Source: Hysterium pulicare CBS 123377 (taxonomy: Eukaryota; Ascomycota; Dothideomycetes; Hysteriales; Hysteriaceae). Taken from it: a stretch of DNA of 46,235 bases. The stretch spans positions 1-46,235 of the forward strand of contig AJFK01000285.1 of assembly GCA_000467715.1 (NCBI GenBank), in the 5' to 3' direction. The notes beneath the pieces are model-generated. The model did no database searches. It saw nothing but the letters and a program-made list of their open reading frames with translations, and was not told the DNA's origin. The position numbers and the translations under genes are program-made. Shown here piece by piece: positions 43,236 to 46,235 of this stretch (its first letter is position 1; every line of letters begins with the position of its first letter).

Positions 43236-43829
43236 CGTCGATACTGGACATGCAAAAGGACGGTTCGAGAGGTTTCAGATTAACTGTCCGGGATAGTGGT
43301 GTTTCTCCGAAAAAGAAGGTACCGAGCGCGCGGTCACGGTGTGGGACAAGTATATGTAGTAAGTGAAGTGAGAGACTAAATCGCAGAGAAGAGTGTATGG
43401 ATGCGCCAGCTGGTGCTTCACCGTTCACCAGATGGAACCTCGCCGAGGTCTTCTGCCGCTGCGACCGGGGTCCCGGAGCGAAGTGAAGCAGCTAGAAATC
43501 GCGTATGCATGTCAATTTTGACCAGAAGGTTACAGCCCACGCCCACGCCTAAGTTTGCCGGATCGGGCGGCGATGCAGCGTTACGATGGCAAACCTATCA
43601 ATGCCATCGAACGAGAGCTTTTCGCAGTGTGCAAAGTCGCGTGTTGTGCTTTGCTGTCATCGTGTGCCAGACGTACACAACCACACTCTGCGGTCATGGG
43701 TATGGCGCCCTGCCGGCTAAACACTGCAATGTTATACAAAGATGACCCTGCACCCCGAAATTCTTGCTCTGTTTATAACCGCTCGAGTGCGCTCAGTTGA
43801 TCGTCTTTGCTCATCCCTGATCACCCATC
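43236..43829. promoter_or_regulatory. divergent promoter region, P450 and methyltransferase
   Basis: 594 bp between two outward-pointing start codons. TTTATAACC at about 43772-43780, some 55 bp before the methyltransferase start, is a possible TATA-like element. GC-rich palindromic words (CGGTCACGG, CCGGATCGGGCGG) occur; none is assigned to a regulator. Confidence 0.45.
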
Positions 43830-45300
43830 ATGGCACAGCCTTTTGCGGGAGCACCGCAGCAAAACTTAGAGATTGATGTATGCAGCCACTCTCTTGAACC
43901 GTTTCGGAACTCTTCAACGAGATTGTACTCAATGAATATGTCTTTGAGACAGTCTACTTGTTGAATTGGCAGAGCAATGATAAATGACTTCTGCATACAG
44001 GAATCAGACCGTGATAGCGCGCTAGCCGACGAAGATGCGTTAGTGCTCCATCATTTATGTGCTATACATTCCTCCTAACTTGGTTTAGTCGGACGACTAC
44101 GACTTCGTTAGCAGAATCCATCTTCGCATATCGCGTGGAACATGGCAGGACATATCATGGTAAGTGGAGGAAATGATGATCGCGGTCGGAGCGGCCGAGA
44201 GAACGTCGTGTTTATCGAATATAGCTTATAACGATGGCAAATACATCTTTCCAAACGATGATCGCGAAAGGGACCGACTTGGTGAGTGCTGTAGGCTGGT
44301 GTTCGATGTTCGCTCAAGGTTGTAGACTTGCAACACCACCTCTTCAATTTGTGCTTCAGTAATAAGCTTTACTTCTCGCCCATCGAAAACCCCAAGCATG
44401 CCCTGGATGTAGGCACTGGAACTGGTATATGGGCAATCGATTTCGGTAAAGAGACCATTGCCTTTGAGGTTGGACTGAGCTGACGAGCCATTCCGCGTTG
44501 CAGCTGATGAGTTCCCGAATTGTCAGGTCGTCGGTACAGATCTGTCACCAATCCAGCCCGCATTGTAAGCTTTCGACATTCCTGCCATTCTAGAGTCGTC
44601 TAAATATTTCAGTGTTCCCCCAAACCTCTCTTTCGTAATTGATGATGCCGAGGATGATTGGATATGGAATCAAAAGTTTGACTTTGTCCACATTCGCCTC
44701 TTGGGGGGATGCTTTAAGGACTGGCGAACGGTTATGCAGTCTGCATATGAGTAAGCGGGCGTAAGCATTTTGAATTGCTAAAGAAAGGCTGACCGTGAAT
44801 AACTAGTTCCCTGGAGAGTGGTGGATACATAGAAATTCAGGACTACGTGCTTCCACCGAAATCGCAGGATGGAAGTGTTGAAGGGACAGAATTGAAGCGA
44901 TGGGGAGAGCTCCTTATCGAGGCCGCAGGCAAAGCAGAAAGGCCTATTGATTGCGCACATCAGTTCAAAGCGTGGCTTGAAGGCATTGGTTTCGTAGATG
45001 TACAAGAGATGAATTTTGCATGGCCTACGAATACGTGGCCAAAGGGCGAAACGGAAAAAGAATTAGGCAGGTGGAACCTGGTGAACATCTCTGATGGAAT
45101 GGACGGATTCAGCCTGGCGCTGTTAACTCGGGTTTTGGGATGGACTAAAGAGGAAGTAGATGTGTTGTGTGCAAAGACGAGATCAGATTTGAAGAATCGG
45201 GCAATCCATGCTTACTTTGACATGTAAGTAAGCCTGCTCTATTTTTGCTCGCTCGCCGTTGAAGTATTGTAGACCTGTCGTATACGGTCGGAAGCCATAA
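43830..45300 (+). CDS. class I SAM-dependent methyltransferase (LaeA-like/TAM-like)
   Basis: Nine exons, join(43830..43877, 44001..44038, 44089..44159, 44225..44281, 44326..44445, 44504..44564, 44613..44750, 44807..45223, 45273..45300), give 325 residues; every junction keeps frame. The order is typical of LaeA-like fungal methyltransferases: SIFAYRVEHGRTYH, YIFPNDDRERDRL, motif I ALDVGTGTGIWAIDF (Gly-rich loop at 99-105), VVGTDLSP with an acidic ribose-binding Asp124, DFVHIRLLGG, SGGYIEIQDY, and the end YFDIPVVYGRKP. Family members methylate small molecules or, as LaeA, control secondary metabolism. Its pairing with a P450 favours a biosynthetic role, but that is inference. Confidence 0.92.
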
Positions 45301-45374
45301 CGAATAGAATGCGCCAACCAGCATACAGAGGGATTCGGAAGTCTATTGGAGAGTGGTAAACTCTAAACACTCAC

Positions 45375-45511
45375 GTGGCGATGGTGAATCCCCGACTATG
45401 AGGGTCATCCAAGCGATTCCGAAGAAGGATGGGTCTGAGGGCGATGGTCTCGCGGCGGATTATTTCGAGCATGTCGACGGTCTTGGGCGTGTCGCAGATG
45501 AATAAGAGAAA
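45375..45511 (-). pseudogene. orphan exon-like stretch, unknown gene remnant
   Basis: On the minus strand an open 45-codon stretch lies between an acceptor-like TAG (45512-45514) and a donor GTGAGT (from 45374). It encodes a protein-like segment with TVDMLEIIRRETIALRP and RLDDPHSRGFTIAT. Neighbouring frames show no partner exon that I can chain, so it may be a remnant or one exon of a gene whose other parts I miss. Confidence 0.3.
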
Positions 45512-45514
45512 CTA

Positions 45515-46235
45515 CTCAGCCTTGTTTTGCTAGGGCATCGTCAATATACCCCAGCCTTTTCAAGGCAGATGCCAACAGGAAGAAGCCACTTTGTGTCGTC
45601 AATTAGTGCGATAGAAGATGTCTAATGAAGCTCGAATATTCCGCAAACTCCTTTTTTGAGATTACCAGTCGGTGGATTGTGAAGGTGATTAAAAAGCCTA
45701 CCATATCTCCCGCATGTATGGGTCTGAGATGTAAACCAATGAACCTTTTCCCTACCTAATACCAAATAAAGCGAGAGACGAAATGAGACGATCATATGGC
45801 AAGGCTTTACGGCAAAGAAGCACTCTGATACGTACAGTAAAGACCAGACAACCAGGCGAAAGGAGACGAATGGGGCATACAGTCGTTAAAAGAGGCTGCG
45901 GAAAGTAGGAATTGGGCCTGAAGCCCATCCTGTGCATTCATCTATACCTACCTACGGAAAACATTGTAAAGCGGGGATGAGGAAGTCCGAGTGCACAGGA
46001 AGGGGGGATTACGGTACTTAGTCATTCATCGCACGTAACGTGACACTAGCGTCTCGGAGCCGATAGGTGCTTCTCGAATCTCTCGCCATCTTCTCTCAAC
46101 ACACCGTTGCACCACTTCATTCACCCCATGGACATCGGTCACTTCGACTGATTTAAATATAGATCCTCTCTTTATCGCTTGATTGATTTCCCTTTGTACT
46201 GGTCCTTATAATACCTGGCGCGCGGCATCTGCCGC
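45515..46235. other. right-end region, nothing recognised
   Basis: No coding exon, RNA gene or repeat is recognised to the window end. Confidence 0.35.

Overview
This is nuclear DNA from a filamentous ascomycete. Most genes carry short spliceosomal introns (about 45-80 nt, GT..AG), and the proteins are typical of Pezizomycotina: a CpcB/RACK1 protein, U1-C, TAM41, a two-BIR Bir1, a LaeA-like methyltransferase and a P450. A helotialean (Leotiomycetes) host is my guess from protein flavour only. No transposon, rRNA, tRNA or CRISPR was recognised.

Left part (1-7241): a head-to-tail array of four related genes of an LPxELR (F-box/2EXR-like) family. The first is only a terminal exon at the window edge. 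The second (842-2354) looks whole. The third has lost about 0.4 kb from its middle. The fourth has one in-frame stop before its conserved end. All four share a last intron at the same place and a small CxC..C tail exon.

Conserved gene block (7869-21211): an NmrA-type reductase with a one-base frameshift in its NAD(P) motif; U1-C on the minus strand, whose first exon looks damaged; RACK1/CpcB on the plus strand with a U24-like C/D snoRNA in its third intron; a dienoyl-CoA isomerase; a 1043-residue isochorismatase-fold/AlkB/GST fusion; an SRAP (HMCES-type) abasic-site protein with a C-terminal PCNA-binding box; and an MGR3-like mitochondrial TPR protein sharing a 214-bp divergent promoter with SRAP.

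Middle (about 21.3-34.0 kb): nearly 13 kb without any ordinary gene. It is not featureless. About thirteen promoter-like modules recur roughly every kilobase. Each has a minus-strand TATA box followed by a pyrimidine tract and a CTCACA/CTACAC start-like motif. Seven have a second, plus-strand TATA box 65-110 bp away, and most have a TGASTAA-like (bZIP-type) word between or near them. Several modules are followed by ATG-started ORFs of 37-136 codons that resemble nothing I know. This is the most unusual part of the window.

Right part (34098-45300): an unknown multi-pass membrane protein; TAM41 (mitochondrial CDP-diacylglycerol synthase); a short Bir1 with two BIR domains; a five-copy degenerate tandem repeat of about 150 bp; and a divergent P450/SAM-methyltransferase pair that could be a small secondary-metabolism unit. 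The last 0.9 kb holds only an orphan exon-like stretch.
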